Source: Vibrio fluvialis
GTDB taxonomy: Bacteria > Pseudomonadota > Gammaproteobacteria > Enterobacterales > Vibrionaceae
NCBI RefSeq assembly: GCF_900460245.1
Contig: NZ_UHIP01000002.1
Coordinates: 744,001-808,000 of the forward strand
Direction of reading: 5' to 3'
DNA: 64,000 nucleotides
Shown here: positions 27,654 through 38,010 of the stretch, piece by piece
Layout of the letters: each line of letters begins with the position of its first letter
Numbering within the stretch: the first letter of the stretch is position 1
Notes under the pieces: generated by a model
The model's database searches: none
Seen by the model: only the letters and a program-made list of their open reading frames with translations
What the model was told of the DNA's origin: nothing
Translations under genes and position numbers: made by a program

Positions 27654-30014
27654 ATGGCGATTCAACAATTGAACGCAGCGCAGCTCTACCATGTTGCAGA
27701 GCTAGAAAAACTGCCGTGTAAATCTACCAAAGAATTGGCTCCCATTGATGAAATCGTTGGCCAGGAACGCGCACAAAAAGCGGTCGAATTTGCCATGTCC
27801 ATCAAGGAAAAGGGCTACAACATTTACGCCATCGGGCGCAATGGCCTTGGCAAACGCACCATGATTCTGCGTTACCTCAGCCGCCACAAACATGAAATCG
27901 CCGAGTTGTTCGATTGGTGCTACGTGGCGAATTTTGATGACATTCGTACTCCGCGTGTGCTTAAACTGCCGTGCGGTGTGGGTCAGGCTTTCCGTCAGGA
28001 TATCGAAAAACTGATGGTGAAGCTGATGAACGCTATTCCGCTTGCCTTTGACAATGAGCTCTACTTCTCCCGTGCCGAAAAGCTGAAAAACCAGCTGGCT
28101 CAAAAGCAGCAGGATGAGCTGGAAGAGATCACCCGCAAAGCCAAAGAACGCAATATCAGCCTGACTATTACCTCTCAGGGGGATTATCAGTTCGTTGCCA
28201 TGAACGGCGAAGAGCTGCATACCGAAGAGACCTTTGACGCGCTAAGTAAAAAAGAGCAGGAACAGTTCAGCCAGACAATCGATGAGCTGGAAGTGGCGCT
28301 GCGCAATATGGTGCGCCAGCTGACTGAGTGGGAAGAGTCGTACAGCGAAAAAATCAAAAAGCTGAATGACGACGTCACACTGGATGTGATTGGTCACTTT
28401 ATCAAGCAGCTGAAACACGATTACTCCAAGTACTCCGAAGTCAAAACCTATCTGACCGAGTTGCAAAAAGATATCGTCGAAAACGTGGATATCTTTTTGG
28501 ATGAAACCGGTGAACAGGGTGAACTGGCCAGTGCCGCGCTGGATAAAAAACTGCCGCGTCGTTACAAAGTGAACGTGCTGGTCAGCCGCAACAAAGAAGA
28601 TTTTCCTATCGTAGTGGAAGAGAACCCGAACTATCACTCGCTGTTCGGTTACATCGAAACCGCGACCTACAAAGGGACCGTGTTTACTGATTTCTCACTG
28701 ATTCGTGCTGGCAGCCTGCACAAGGCCAACGGCGGTGTGTTGCTGATGGACGCGGTGAAAGTGCTGGAGCAGCCTTATGTGTGGGATGGCCTCAAGCGCG
28801 CGCTACGTTCACGTCAGATGAGTTTTACTTCTCTGGAAAAAGAAGTGACGCTGACGGGTACTGTATCGCTTGATCCGGAACCGATCCCTCTGGATGTGAA
28901 AATCATTCTGTTTGGTGATTACCGCACCTATGAGTTGCTGACGCACTACGATCCTGAGTTCAGTGAGCTGTTCCGTGTCACCGCTGATTTTGAAGATGAA
29001 ATGAAGCGTACCGCCGATTCTGAGCTGCATTACGCCCGTTTTATCTCCAGCATCGTGCACGACAACAACATGCTGCATTGTGATCGTAAAGCGATTGCCC
29101 GCATCATTGAACACAGTTCGCGTATCACCGGCGATCAGAACAAGCTGTCGCTGCACTCGGCGCACATTGCCAATCTGCTGCGTGAGTCCAACTACGTGGC
29201 TCGTCAGGCGAACTCGAATATGATTCGTCAGAACCACGTCGATGAGGCGCTGAAGAATCAGGAAATGCGCGTCAATCGCCTGCAAGAAGGGGTGATGGAG
29301 AGCTTTGTGAACGGCACTACGCTGATGCAAACCGAAGGCATGGCGATTGGTCAGGTGAACGCGCTGTCGGTGCTGGCGACCAGCGATCACGCATTCGGCG
29401 CGCCAAACCGGATTACCGCGACGACGTCATACGGTGATGGCGACATCATCGATATCGAGCGCAGCGTGGATCTGGGCGGCAGCATTCACTCGAAAGGGGT
29501 GATGATTCTGTCGGCTTATCTGAGTTCGGTCTTTGGCCGCACGGCGCGGGTGCCCCTGACCACGACCATCACGTTTGAACAGTCTTACGGTGGTGTGGAT
29601 GGTGACAGTGCCAGCATGGCAGAGTTCTGTGCCATTGTGTCGGCGTTCTCCAAACAGCCGAACCGTCAGGACATTGCGATTACCGGTTCAATGAACCAGT
29701 TCGGTGAATCGCAGCCGATTGGCGGGGTGAATGAGAAAATTGAAGGCTTCTTCGACGTGTGTGGCATCAAAGGGCGCCACAATACTCAAGGGGTGATCAT
29801 TCCTCGTTCGAATACGCATAATCTGATGTTGCGCGCCGATATCGTCAAAGCGGTGGAAAAAGGTGAGTTTCACATTTGGGCGATAGACCATGTGATTGAA
29901 GCGATTGAAATTTTCACCGGAAAACCCGCTGGCGTTGCAACGGATGACGGCAGTTATCCGGTGGATACCATCTTCGGTTTGGCACAGGCCAAACTTAACG
30001 CCTTGCGCAAGTAA
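27654..30014 (+). CDS. Lon-like ATP-dependent protease (LonB/YcbZ type)
   Basis: 786 residues. The N-terminus has GQERAQKAVEFAMSIKEKGY and the P-loop region AIGRNGLGKRTM; the middle is a long coiled segment followed by the AAA part (GVLLMDAVKVLEQPYVWDGL), and the C-terminus is a Lon proteolytic domain. The catalytic serine is in GGVDGDSASMAEF and the lysine in PIGGVNEKIEGF. There is no Lon N-terminal substrate domain, as in the LonB/YcbZ branch. AAAGGAGGGG precedes the ATG. It has its own terminator. P-loop detail (GRNGLGKRT) is a variant of the usual GxxGxGKS. Confidence 0.9.
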   Translation: MAIQQLNAAQLYHVAELEKLPCKSTKELAPIDEIVGQERAQKAVEFAMSIKEKGYNIYAIGRNGLGKRTMILRYLSRHKHEIAELFDWCYVANFDDIRTPRVLKLPCGVGQAFRQDIEKLMVKLMNAIPLAFDNELYFSRAEKLKNQLAQKQQDELEEITRKAKERNISLTITSQGDYQFVAMNGEELHTEETFDALSKKEQEQFSQTIDELEVALRNMVRQLTEWEESYSEKIKKLNDDVTLDVIGHFIKQLKHDYSKYSEVKTYLTELQKDIVENVDIFLDETGEQGELASAALDKKLPRRYKVNVLVSRNKEDFPIVVEENPNYHSLFGYIETATYKGTVFTDFSLIRAGSLHKANGGVLLMDAVKVLEQPYVWDGLKRALRSRQMSFTSLEKEVTLTGTVSLDPEPIPLDVKIILFGDYRTYELLTHYDPEFSELFRVTADFEDEMKRTADSELHYARFISSIVHDNNMLHCDRKAIARIIEHSSRITGDQNKLSLHSAHIANLLRESNYVARQANSNMIRQNHVDEALKNQEMRVNRLQEGVMESFVNGTTLMQTEGMAIGQVNALSVLATSDHAFGAPNRITATTSYGDGDIIDIERSVDLGGSIHSKGVMILSAYLSSVFGRTARVPLTTTITFEQSYGGVDGDSASMAEFCAIVSAFSKQPNRQDIAITGSMNQFGESQPIGGVNEKIEGFFDVCGIKGRHNTQGVIIPRSNTHNLMLRADIVKAVEKGEFHIWAIDHVIEAIEIFTGKPAGVATDDGSYPVDTIFGLAQAKLNALRK

Positions 30015-30039
30015 GCAGCCTGTTTATGCGCTGACTTTC

Positions 30040-30066
30040 AATGGCCACCTTTGGGTGGCCATTTTT
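30040..30066 (+). terminator. Rho-independent terminator after Lon-like gene
   Basis: Stem AATGGCCACC / GGTGGCCATT with a TTTG loop, then TTT. Confidence 0.88.
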
Positions 30067-30267
30067 ATATATTTCTTCATAAATTGTCATGATTGATTCA
30101 CATTTCTCCTGTGTGAGAAAAACCAAACGTTTCCGCTGTTAACATTATGATTTATGTGGATTTAACGCTGGACAGAAATGTGATCTTTGTCTAATCTCGG
30201 CGCCGAATTAACTCTCTGGGCTAACGCCCGCTGCATGGACGCAATCTTTTCTTTCTTGAGGTGTAGC

Positions 30268-31896
30268 ATGCAGTTTTCATTGAAAAACATATCAATAAGA
30301 GTTCAGGTTTTACTGCCTGTCGCTTTTCTCACGGTGGCCCTGCTGATCGCACTTTGGGTGACCAAATCCAATCTGATTCACGAACAGCACGCCGTTGCGA
30401 ACAATACACACGCGCTGGTGCAGTACAAAGATACGCTGGCACGTGTTGATGACACTATCTATCCATTACGCATCAGCGCGGTATACGCGATTTACGATCC
30501 GGCGCGCCGCGAAGTGTTCCTGCGCGAGCTGAAAACCGGCCTGAAAGTGGTTGATCAAACGCTGGAAGAGATGCAGAAGCAAAAGCTGTACGACGAAGAA
30601 ATCGAACACGTTCAGCAGAACATCGTCGAATATGTCGATATGTCCGAGCGAGCGGTGGAATTTTTCACTCGTCGTGATGCAGGTTTAGTGACCGAGCAGG
30701 ATTATCAACGCTTTGTGACACAATATCGCGAAGTCGGTAACCACATGGTGGAATCGATCAATGACCTGTCGCAGAAAGTGAACCACTACGCTACCCAATC
30801 GATGGAACAGAGCGCCAAAGACAGCGCAGCAGTGATGCAAAATGCAATGTGGACGGCACTGTCTGTGCTTGTGGTTTCACTCGGTGCGGCTTGGTTGCTG
30901 TCGGGTAAAATCGTGGCGCCGATTCAACGTCTGCAAGCGGTGATGCGTAAACTGGCGCTAGGCGATCTGTCAGTGCGTGCTGATGCGAGCGGCGATAACG
31001 AAATTGCGCGCCTGAACAAAGACGTTAACCAAACCGCAGAGCAGTTACACGCGACGGTCGATCAACTGACGCGCATCAGTGAAGATGTGGCTTCGGCGGC
31101 GACGGAGCTGGCAGCGGTGATGACTCAGGCAGAAAGCAACGCGCAGCAAGAGCTGATGGAAATCGAGCAGGTGGCGTCGGCGGTGAACGAGCTGGCGAGC
31201 ACAGCCAATAACGTCAGTGATAACGCGACGTCAGCCGATGCGACGGCGCGTGAAGCAGACGGTCTGGCGCAATCGGGTCTGTCTATCTTTATGGAAAGCG
31301 GACAGGCAAGCGAGCAGATGTCTGTGGCGCTCAACGATGCGGCTCAAGTGGTGCAACGCCTCAAAGAGCAGTCTGAACAAATCAGCAATGTCATCGAAGT
31401 GATTCGCGGTGTGTCTGACCAAACCAACCTGTTGGCGCTGAATGCGGCAATTGAAGCGGCGCGCGCAGGCGAATCAGGCCGTGGTTTTGCAGTGGTGGCG
31501 GATGAGGTACGCATGCTGGCAGCCCGTACTCAGGCATCAACCGAAGAGATTCAGTCCATCATCGAAGAGCTGCAAAGTCAGTCGGTGCTGGCCAATGAAA
31601 GCATGCAAACCAGCCTAGAGATGCTTAATCGCAACAACGAACTGGCGCAGCGAGCCAACGATGCTCTGATTGGCATCACGGAATCGGTATCGGCAATCAA
31701 CGACACCAACGCTCAGGTTGCGACCGCCGCTGAAGAGCAGTCTCAGGTTACACAAGACATCAACCGCAACGTGGTCAATATGTCGGAGCTGGTGCAGCAG
31801 AACGTGACGGGTATCAGCCAGAGCGCCAGCGCGAGTAACGAACTGTCTCGCTTAGCAGAAAAGCAGAAAGAGCAGCTTTCCTTCTTTACACTGTAA
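30268..31896 (+). CDS. Methyl-accepting chemotaxis protein
   Basis: 542 residues from ATG 30268 ([20 protein letters not shown]), preceded by TTGAGGTG. Domains: first membrane segment at about 12-33, periplasmic four-helix-type sensor to about 190, second membrane segment ([20 protein letters not shown]), HAMP, then a signalling domain. Its tip, [20 protein letters not shown] followed by [20 protein letters not shown], is the universal MCP hairpin. It relays an unknown periplasmic signal to CheA/CheW. It is a single gene with its own terminator and has no C-terminal CheR pentapeptide. Confidence 0.93.
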   Translation: MQFSLKNISIRVQVLLPVAFLTVALLIALWVTKSNLIHEQHAVANNTHALVQYKDTLARVDDTIYPLRISAVYAIYDPARREVFLRELKTGLKVVDQTLEEMQKQKLYDEEIEHVQQNIVEYVDMSERAVEFFTRRDAGLVTEQDYQRFVTQYREVGNHMVESINDLSQKVNHYATQSMEQSAKDSAAVMQNAMWTALSVLVVSLGAAWLLSGKIVAPIQRLQAVMRKLALGDLSVRADASGDNEIARLNKDVNQTAEQLHATVDQLTRISEDVASAATELAAVMTQAESNAQQELMEIEQVASAVNELASTANNVSDNATSADATAREADGLAQSGLSIFMESGQASEQMSVALNDAAQVVQRLKEQSEQISNVIEVIRGVSDQTNLLALNAAIEAARAGESGRGFAVVADEVRMLAARTQASTEEIQSIIEELQSQSVLANESMQTSLEMLNRNNELAQRANDALIGITESVSAINDTNAQVATAAEEQSQVTQDINRNVVNMSELVQQNVTGISQSASASNELSRLAEKQKEQLSFFTL

Positions 31897-31919
31897 ATAT
31901 TCTGGAAATAAACATTCAG

Positions 31920-31953
31920 AGCCGTGCAATACGCTGTATTGTGCGGCTTTTTA
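31920..31953 (+). terminator. Rho-independent terminator after MCP gene
   Basis: 13-bp stem AGCCGTGCAATAC / GTATTGTGCGGCT (tandem G-U pairs) with a GCT loop, then TTTTA. Confidence 0.85.
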
Positions 31954-32146
31954 TTTGCAGAGAAGATGATCTAACTAACTGTATAAATTAGGTTTTATTA
32001 AACGTTTTTCTTATTCCGTTTCGTCATGAATCAAAGGCCAAATATCGCTATCTTTCTTTACCTTTTCTCTCTATATTGGCGATAAAACAGCCAAAAATGT
32101 GACTGTTGTCGCGTAATTATAACGTCAGGCGGATCTAGGAGAATGT

Positions 32147-33391
32147 ATGGAAAAACAAGAAAGTTTATTTGAATGGCAGAGGATACAGCGCTTTAACTTC
32201 TCAGTCTGGACGGTATTGGCCGGCACCCTGTTTGCTCGCACCAGTTTCTTTATGGCCTGGCCGTTTCTGATTGTGTTTCTCTATCAGGATTATGGCGCGA
32301 CAGCGGTGGAAGTGGGCACTATGCTCGCAAGTTCGGCAGTTGTCGGTGCGGTCACCGGGCTCTATTCTGGTTACCTGTCTGACAAATTTGGTCGCAAATG
32401 GGTCATGGTGGCGGGGGCGTTGGCGGCGTCAGTTGCGTACACTGGTATCGGCCTGGCGAATCAGATCTGGCATTTCTACGTGTTGATCATTCTGGCGGGC
32501 TTGATGCGTCCGATGATTGAAGCGCCGGCGAAAGCCGTGTTGGGCGATAACCTCAGCAACCTCAAAGATCGCGAACTGGCGATGAACATTCGCTATTTCT
32601 TGCTCAATCTCGGTGGTGCGATTGGCCCGCTGATTGGTATTACTCTCGGCTTGGCGCATCCTCAGGTGCTGTTTATCGCCACGGGCATCACCTACTTGAT
32701 CTATGCACTGTGGCTGCTGATGGCGATTGAACGCAAAGGCCATCACGTCAAACCGGATACTTCTCTGTTGCCGAACTTTGCCCGCACACTGCGTGTGATC
32801 AGCAAAGACAGCATCTTCGTCAAAATGATGATTGCCAACTTCATCATGATGTTTGTCTACGCGCAGATGGAGTCGTCAATTCCGCAGGTGATTGTACGCT
32901 CCAGCGTCTCGGATGCGGCGCAACTTGTCGCCAGCCTGGTGCTGGTCAATACGCTGACCATCATCATTTTTCAGTTCCCGACGCTCAAGTGGCTGGAACA
33001 TGTGCCGCTGTTTGTGCGTACCCGTATCGGCATGGTGTTAATGATGCTGGCGCAGGTTGGATTTCTGTTTACCCCGACCGATTGGCCTTACGGCTGGTAC
33101 ATTGCCGGGTTTATTCTCAGCATGGGTGAAGTGATCGCGTTCCCGACTCTGAATGTACAGATTGACCGGATGGCGCCTGCTCACTTACGCGGCTCGTACT
33201 TCGGCGCGGCGGCGCTCTACTCACTGGGCTTTGCTATCGCGCCATTAGTGGGTGGTGTGGTGATTGAGTCACTCAATCCTAGTTGGTTGTTTGGTGTCTG
33301 TATCGTGTTGTGTCTGGGGATGATCTGGCTTTACTGGCTGGCTGAACATCAGGAAGATCCAGTGCAGCGTGAAGTGGCAGCACAAAACTGA
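32147..33391 (+). CDS. MFS transporter, DHA1/MdtH-like
   Basis: 414 residues with 12 membrane segments. Motif A is complete (GYLSDKFGRKWVMVAGAL), and a second diagnostic segment reads LNLGGAIGPLIGITLGL (antiporter motif C type GxxxGPxxG). These point to a proton-driven drug/metabolite efflux pump of the DHA1 group. The ATG at 32147 is preceded by a TAGGAGAATGT site. It is a single gene ending in a bidirectional terminator. Substrate unknown. Confidence 0.88.
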   Translation: MEKQESLFEWQRIQRFNFSVWTVLAGTLFARTSFFMAWPFLIVFLYQDYGATAVEVGTMLASSAVVGAVTGLYSGYLSDKFGRKWVMVAGALAASVAYTGIGLANQIWHFYVLIILAGLMRPMIEAPAKAVLGDNLSNLKDRELAMNIRYFLLNLGGAIGPLIGITLGLAHPQVLFIATGITYLIYALWLLMAIERKGHHVKPDTSLLPNFARTLRVISKDSIFVKMMIANFIMMFVYAQMESSIPQVIVRSSVSDAAQLVASLVLVNTLTIIIFQFPTLKWLEHVPLFVRTRIGMVLMMLAQVGFLFTPTDWPYGWYIAGFILSMGEVIAFPTLNVQIDRMAPAHLRGSYFGAAALYSLGFAIAPLVGGVVIESLNPSWLFGVCIVLCLGMIWLYWLAEHQEDPVQREVAAQN

Positions 33392-33404
33392 GAGCTGCAT
33401 AGAT

Positions 33405-33439
33405 AATAAGAAAACCGCCATATTGGCGGTTTTCTTATT
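33405..33439. terminator. Bidirectional terminator, MFS / MscS genes
   Basis: Perfect 16-bp stem (AATAAGAAAACCGCCA and its complement) around a TAT loop between convergent genes. Confidence 0.92.
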
Positions 33440-33455
33440 TATCGCTTCAGAACTA

Positions 33456-34493
33456 TCATGGACGCGCGGGGGGCTCAGGCACTTCGCCGGCTCTGGTCGG
33501 GTCGATGATCAGCGTGCGGGTCGGGAACGCAATGTCGGCACCATTTTTCTGAATGATGGCCATAATCTTCAATAGCACATCCTGCTTCACTTCGTGATAA
33601 CGAATCCAGTTGACGGTTTTCGTGAAGGTGTAGATAAAGAAATCCAACGACGATGGACCAAAGGCGTTAAAATTCACAATCAGGGTTTGATGTGCATCGA
33701 TGTCCGGGTGATTTTTCAGCATTTCACGCACTTCGTTGATCACGGTCTCCATCTTGTCTGCATCCTGATAACGCAGGCCGATGGTTTCGTTAATACGACG
33801 ATTTTGCATGCGTGACGGGTTCTCCACCACGATGTTGCTGAATACCGAGTTCGGTACATACAGCGGGCGTTTATCGAAGGTGCGAATAATGGTCATACGC
33901 CAGCCGATACGTTCAACCGTCCCCTCTATCTGGCGATCCGGAGACCGAATCCAGTCACCGACTTTGAATGGGCGATCGAAGTAAATCATCAGACCGCCAA
34001 AGAAGTTCGACAGCAGATCTTTGGCTGCCAGACCAACCACCAGACCACCGACACCACCAAATGTCAGCAGCCCTTTGAGGCTCAAACCAAATGCCTGCAT
34101 GATCGACAACATTCCCGTGATAATCACGATTAAACGCGTCACTTTCGATACAGCCTGCACTGTGGTCTCATCACGTTTACGCTGCTTGAGAATGTAGTGT
34201 TCTACCTCAGACACCAGACGCAGCAGAATCCAGACAAAGATGGTGATCAACATCAGTTTCTTGGTGTTTTGCAACCAGTTAAATTTGGTCTGAAAATGGT
34301 CATCAAGCAGCAGACCCAGCGAGATGGTTGCCGGCCAGCACCAGATCAAGGTACTGATTGGCGTTTTCAGAGCGTGCAGGATCAGATCATCCCAATGAAA
34401 GTTAGTTTTTTCGGTCAGATTGAACAGATAGCGATAAGAGAGTCGCCAGATCCCCCAGGCCACAAAGCTGGCGAGGGTGATAAACAACACACT
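33456..34493 (-). CDS. MscS-family mechanosensitive channel, probable 5' frameshift
   Basis: As read, the frame opens at GTG 34493 (or TTG 34490) and gives about 345 residues: four membrane segments, then the MscS pore helix and beta domain (GLLTFGGVGGLVVGLAAKDL, SNFFGGLMIYFDRPFKVGDW) and the C-terminal alpha-beta domain. The natural start is probably ATG 34555, which encodes MSIDDLLMRFQASPI before a stop; adding one base in the T4A3 run at 34506-34512 would join it to LKDWDNSVLFITLASF. So the 5' end carries a one-base deletion or a sequencing error. The channel releases solutes on hypo-osmotic shock. Confidence 0.85.
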   Translation of the reverse strand, partial: SVLFITLASFVAWGIWRLSYRYLFNLTEKTNFHWDDLILHALKTPISTLIWCWPATISLGLLLDDHFQTKFNWLQNTKKLMLITIFVWILLRLVSEVEHYILKQRKRDETTVQAVSKVTRLIVIITGMLSIMQAFGLSLKGLLTFGGVGGLVVGLAAKDLLSNFFGGLMIYFDRPFKVGDWIRSPDRQIEGTVERIGWRMTIIRTFDKRPLYVPNSVFSNIVVENPSRMQNRRINETIGLRYQDADKMETVINEVREMLKNHPDIDAHQTLIVNFNAFGPSSLDFFIYTFTKTVNWIRYHEVKQDVLLKIMAIIQKNGADIAFPTRTLIIDPTRAGEVPEPPARP

Positions 34494-34739
34494 GTTGTCC
34501 CAGTCTTTTAAATAGGGGATGCCTGAAAGCGCATCAGTAAATCGTCTATGCTCATGAGTATTCTTATCGATGAAAATTTGTGGCTAAAACTAGCAGAAAA
34601 TGCAGGGATTCTCTATAGATGGCGCGGTGGATGATTTCCATCCGCTCTGCGTTTGAGTTATAAAATGAGGAGCATTACCCGCTATTAGATTGCAGAGTGA
34701 AGGCTCTGCCTTACGTCAGTATTCGTATAAGGCAACATA

Positions 34740-35402
34740 ATGAAAATTCGTGACAAGCAGTTTGCAGTGATTGGGTTGGGACGTTTTGGGCTGTCGGTCT
34801 GTCAGGAGCTGACAGAAGCTGGCGCGCAAGTGCTGGCGGTCGATATCGACGAAGAAAAAGTCAAGGCGGCAATGAACTACGCGACTCAGGCAATTGTGGC
34901 GAACTGCACCATTGAAGAAACCGTATTTGAACTCAAACTGAAAGACTACGACATGGTGATGGTCGCAATTGGTGAAGACATCAACGCTTCCATTCTCGCA
35001 ACCCTGGTGGTGAAGGAATCCGGTGCCAAATCGGTGTGGGTCAAAGCGAACGATAAATTTCACGTGAAGATTCTGCAGAAAGTGGGTGCAGACCACGTCA
35101 TCATGCCGGAACGGGATATGGGGATTCGCGTGGCGCGAAAAATGCTCGACCGCCGCGTGCTGGAGTTCATCGAACTGGGCAGCGGGTTGGCATTGACTGA
35201 GGTCGTGATTGGTTCACGTATGATGGGCAAGCGGATTGATGAAATGGCGATCTGCCAGGAACACGGTGTTCAGGTGCTGGGCTTTAAGCGTGGCCCTGAA
35301 ATGACGAAAGCGCCATCTCTCGATACCGTGATGGAAATTGGTGACATGCTGATTGTCGTTGGCCCCCAACAAACCCTCACCAAACAGTTGAAAACCTTAT
35401 GA
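34740..35402 (+). CDS. ktrA: KtrA, gating subunit of KtrAB potassium uptake
   Basis: 220 residues: an RCK-N Rossmann domain with FAVIGLGRFGLSVCQELTEA and the acidic ribose-binding AVDIDEEK, then an RCK-C domain ending MLIVVGPQQTLTKQLKTL. It binds NAD(H)/ATP/ADP and gates KtrB from the cytosolic face. The sequence is close to the V. alginolyticus KtrA that I remember. Its stop overlaps the ktrB start (ATGA), showing translational coupling. Confidence 0.94.
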   Translation: MKIRDKQFAVIGLGRFGLSVCQELTEAGAQVLAVDIDEEKVKAAMNYATQAIVANCTIEETVFELKLKDYDMVMVAIGEDINASILATLVVKESGAKSVWVKANDKFHVKILQKVGADHVIMPERDMGIRVARKMLDRRVLEFIELGSGLALTEVVIGSRMMGKRIDEMAICQEHGVQVLGFKRGPEMTKAPSLDTVMEIGDMLIVVGPQQTLTKQLKTL

Positions 35403-36766
35403 TGTCTCTCGAACGCAGCGGCATTTTTTACGCGCTGGATAAAGATAAGAACAACAAAAGCGGATCAGAACCGAAAATCATTCTGGTCAGTTTTCTGTCG
35501 GTACTCGTTCCAGCGGCCGTACTGCTGACGTTACCTGTGTTTTCAAAAACCGGACTCAGTTTTACCGATGCGCTCTTCACCGCCACGTCCGCCATCAGTG
35601 TGACCGGGCTTGGGGTGGTCGATACCGGCACGCATTTTACAATTGAAGGCAAGATTCTGTTGATGCTGCTGATGCAAATCGGTGGCCTTGGTCAGATGAC
35701 ATTATCTGCGGTGCTGCTGTACATGTTTGGCGTGCGTCTGAGCCTCAAACAACAGGCGATAGCCAAAGATGCGCTGGGGCAGGATCGTTCGGTCAACCTG
35801 CAGCGGCTGGTAAAACGCATCATCATTTTTGCTCTCATTGCAGAAGGAATTGGCTGGGTCATTCTGTCGTTTCGTTGGGTGCCGCAACTGGGCTGGGCGG
35901 AAGGACTGTTTTGCGCGCTGTTCCACGCCGTCTCGGCATTTAACAATGCGGGCTTTTCACTCTTCTCCGACAGTATGACGAGCTATGCCAGCGATCCGAC
36001 GATTTTGCTCACCTTGGCGGGGCTGTTTATTTTTGGCGGCCTCGGCTTTACGGTGGTTGGCGATGTATGGGCGCACTGGCGCTCAGGCTGGCGTTTCTTC
36101 AGCCTGCACACCAAAATCATGCTGATTGCCACGCCGGGTCTGCTGCTGGTTGGAACGTTGCTGTTTTGGGTGTTGGAACATCGCAACCCGGAGACGATGC
36201 AATCCCTGCCGCTCTGGCAACAGTGGCTGGCGGCCTTTTTCCAATCAGCAACCGCCCGTACCGCTGGCTTTAACAGTATCGATGTCACGCAGATGACTCA
36301 GCCAGCGATGCTGATCATGATCATCCTGATGCTTATTGGGGCGGGTTCTACGTCTACCGGGGGCGGGATTAAAGTCTCAACCTTTACCGTGGCATTTGTG
36401 GCAACCTGGGCTTTCTTGCGGCAGAAAAATCATGTGGTGATGTTCCATCGCACGGTTAACTGGCCGACAGTGACCAAAGCGTTGGCCATCATTGTGGTAA
36501 GTGGCGCCTTATTGACGACGGCGATGTTTCTGCTGATGTTGACAGAGAACGCGCGTTTCGAAGTGGTGTTGTTTGAAACCATCTCCGCATTTGCAACGGT
36601 GGGACTGAGTGCGGGATTAAGCGCGGAGCTGAGTGAGCCGGGTAAATACATCATGATTGCCGTAATGATCATCGGCCGTATTGGCCCGCTCACTCTGGCT
36701 TACATGCTGGCTCGCCCAAAGGCGACACTCCTCAAATATCCGGAAGATAATGTTCTGACGGGTTAA
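35399..36766 (+). CDS. ktrB: KtrB, sodium-dependent potassium translocating subunit
   Basis: 455 residues with the four M1-P-M2 repeats of the Trk/Ktr/HKT superfamily. The selectivity-filter segments are TSAISVTGLGVVD, VSAFNNAGFSLFS, TARTAGFNSIDV and SAFATVGLSAGL, each with its central glycine. The loop GAGSTSTGGGIKV, the intramembrane gate of KtrB, is intact. Together with KtrA it takes up K+ for osmoadaptation. It overlaps ktrA by 4 bp and ends 3 bp from a convergent gene, with no terminator between them. Confidence 0.95.
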   Translation: MMSLERSGIFYALDKDKNNKSGSEPKIILVSFLSVLVPAAVLLTLPVFSKTGLSFTDALFTATSAISVTGLGVVDTGTHFTIEGKILLMLLMQIGGLGQMTLSAVLLYMFGVRLSLKQQAIAKDALGQDRSVNLQRLVKRIIIFALIAEGIGWVILSFRWVPQLGWAEGLFCALFHAVSAFNNAGFSLFSDSMTSYASDPTILLTLAGLFIFGGLGFTVVGDVWAHWRSGWRFFSLHTKIMLIATPGLLLVGTLLFWVLEHRNPETMQSLPLWQQWLAAFFQSATARTAGFNSIDVTQMTQPAMLIMIILMLIGAGSTSTGGGIKVSTFTVAFVATWAFLRQKNHVVMFHRTVNWPTVTKALAIIVVSGALLTTAMFLLMLTENARFEVVLFETISAFATVGLSAGLSAELSEPGKYIMIAVMIIGRIGPLTLAYMLARPKATLLKYPEDNVLTG

Positions 36767-36769
36767 GTG

Positions 36770-37267
36770 CTATTTCTCATTGAAGTGGGCGGAGAGTGCC
36801 GATCTTCTGGCTTGGCCTGCGGTGCCTTCACCCTCTTCAATCGTGTCTTCATACCCTTCTTTGATGAAGCGTTGAATTGGTATTGTGGGCTCTACCCGTT
36901 TTAACTGCGGTGAATTTCTTGTACCAGCGATTTGGTAGGTCATGCGACCCAAACCGGTTTCGACCTCAATATTTTTGCCATCGTACTCGAAGTTGGTACT
37001 CACCAGCCGACTGTTACGAAATACGCCTTGCTCATTGAACGTCAGGATCTCTGTCTGATAACTGGGTGTGCCGATTTCTATCCAGGAGCCATATACCTGT
37101 TCGGGATTGACATAATCTTTGTAGCTAAACAGCAGCAGAGCCGCGAATGCACAGGCGAGCAGAGACAAACCACTCCAGAAGACGATTCTGAACATGTTGG
37201 CTTTCGATATTCTGGGCGATCCCGCTCTCATCTTGTCTGTTTTGGTTCGCTTAGTCCCTGTTGCCAC
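36770..37267 (-). CDS. DUF2850-family single-pass membrane protein
   Basis: 165 residues. A basic N-terminus is followed by one membrane segment (RIVFWSGLSLLACAFAALLLF) and a periplasmic domain with EQVYGSWIEIGTPSYQTEIL and NEQGVFRNSRLVSTNFEYDG. I associate this pattern with the Vibrio DUF2850 family of unknown function. It is convergent with ktrB. An upstream ATG-rich leader leaves the exact start open; 37267 gives MATGTKRTKTDK. Confidence 0.72.
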   Translation of the reverse strand: MATGTKRTKTDKMRAGSPRISKANMFRIVFWSGLSLLACAFAALLLFSYKDYVNPEQVYGSWIEIGTPSYQTEILTFNEQGVFRNSRLVSTNFEYDGKNIEVETGLGRMTYQIAGTRNSPQLKRVEPTIPIQRFIKEGYEDTIEEGEGTAGQARRSALSAHFNEK

Positions 37268-37698
37268 CGTGATTTACTCCTGTCCCGGCTACTCTGTGTC
37301 TGCACGCGTGACCTCGTCTGGCGAGGCTATCTCGGCGGCACCATTTATTTTTTTCATAAAATGGTCGCGCGAAAATAACATGGAGCAGTTGGCGTCTATC
37401 TGTTGCAAAAGTATCGCAAAAATAGAGAAACATAGAGTGGAGTAGGCGCAAAGTGAGCGCAAATTTCCCACAATAAATTATGATCTTGCTTCAAAAAATT
37501 GAGTTTTCTATCAATGCTGTTGCCAACGGAAGGAAGATGCCGCACCAAAGAGGTCAATAGTGATGTGGCGTGTCGGTGTAAAAGTCGCAGCCAAAGGGGT
37601 GACAATCGCTTGTGTAAAGCGCGCTCTTGAGTTAAAAACAGAACGTCCGTTCGCGCAGGCAGCGACTCGGCAAGCATTAAATTTGACAAGGAAGAACA
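37268..37698. other. 431-bp non-coding stretch before ppnP
   Basis: No gene with a credible start, codon pattern or family match seen on either strand. It holds the promoters of the divergent DUF2850 gene and ppnP. No strong hairpin or known operator recognised. Confidence 0.5.
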
Positions 37699-37980
37699 AT
37701 GATTAAAGAGAACAGCTATTTCGAAGGCAACGTAAAGTCTTTGGGTTTTCAGCAGGATAGTAATGAAATCACCGTCGGCGTTATGGCGCCGGGCGAATAC
37801 ACCTTCGGTACAGGTGCACCAGAGCGCATGACCGTTGTGAAAGGTGCGTTGACCATTAAACGCGCGACTGATGCAGACTGGGTAACGTTCAACTCAGGTG
37901 AAGCGTTTGAAGTGGAAGGTAATTCCTCTTTTGATCTGCAGGTAGCCGTTGCGACTGCATATTTGTGCGAATATCTGTAA
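37699..37980 (+). CDS. ppnP: Pyrimidine/purine nucleoside phosphorylase PpnP
   Basis: 93 residues, the standard length of the YaiE/DUF1255 family. The sequence starts MIKENSYFEGNVKSLGFQ, has the single-domain cupin core GVMAPGEYTFGTGAPERMTV, and ends ATAYLCEYL. The enzyme splits a broad range of ribonucleosides with phosphate. AAGGAAGAAC lies before the ATG. It is monocistronic, with no other nucleoside genes nearby. Confidence 0.94.
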   Translation: MIKENSYFEGNVKSLGFQQDSNEITVGVMAPGEYTFGTGAPERMTVVKGALTIKRATDADWVTFNSGEAFEVEGNSSFDLQVAVATAYLCEYL

Positions 37981-38010
37981 GCGCGATTTAGGTAACCCGA
38001 CAATGAAAAA

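Noticed and set aside
37396..37689. Minus-strand open frame in the gap before ppnP
   Set aside because: No ribosome site, leucine/arginine-biased low-information sequence and no family features.
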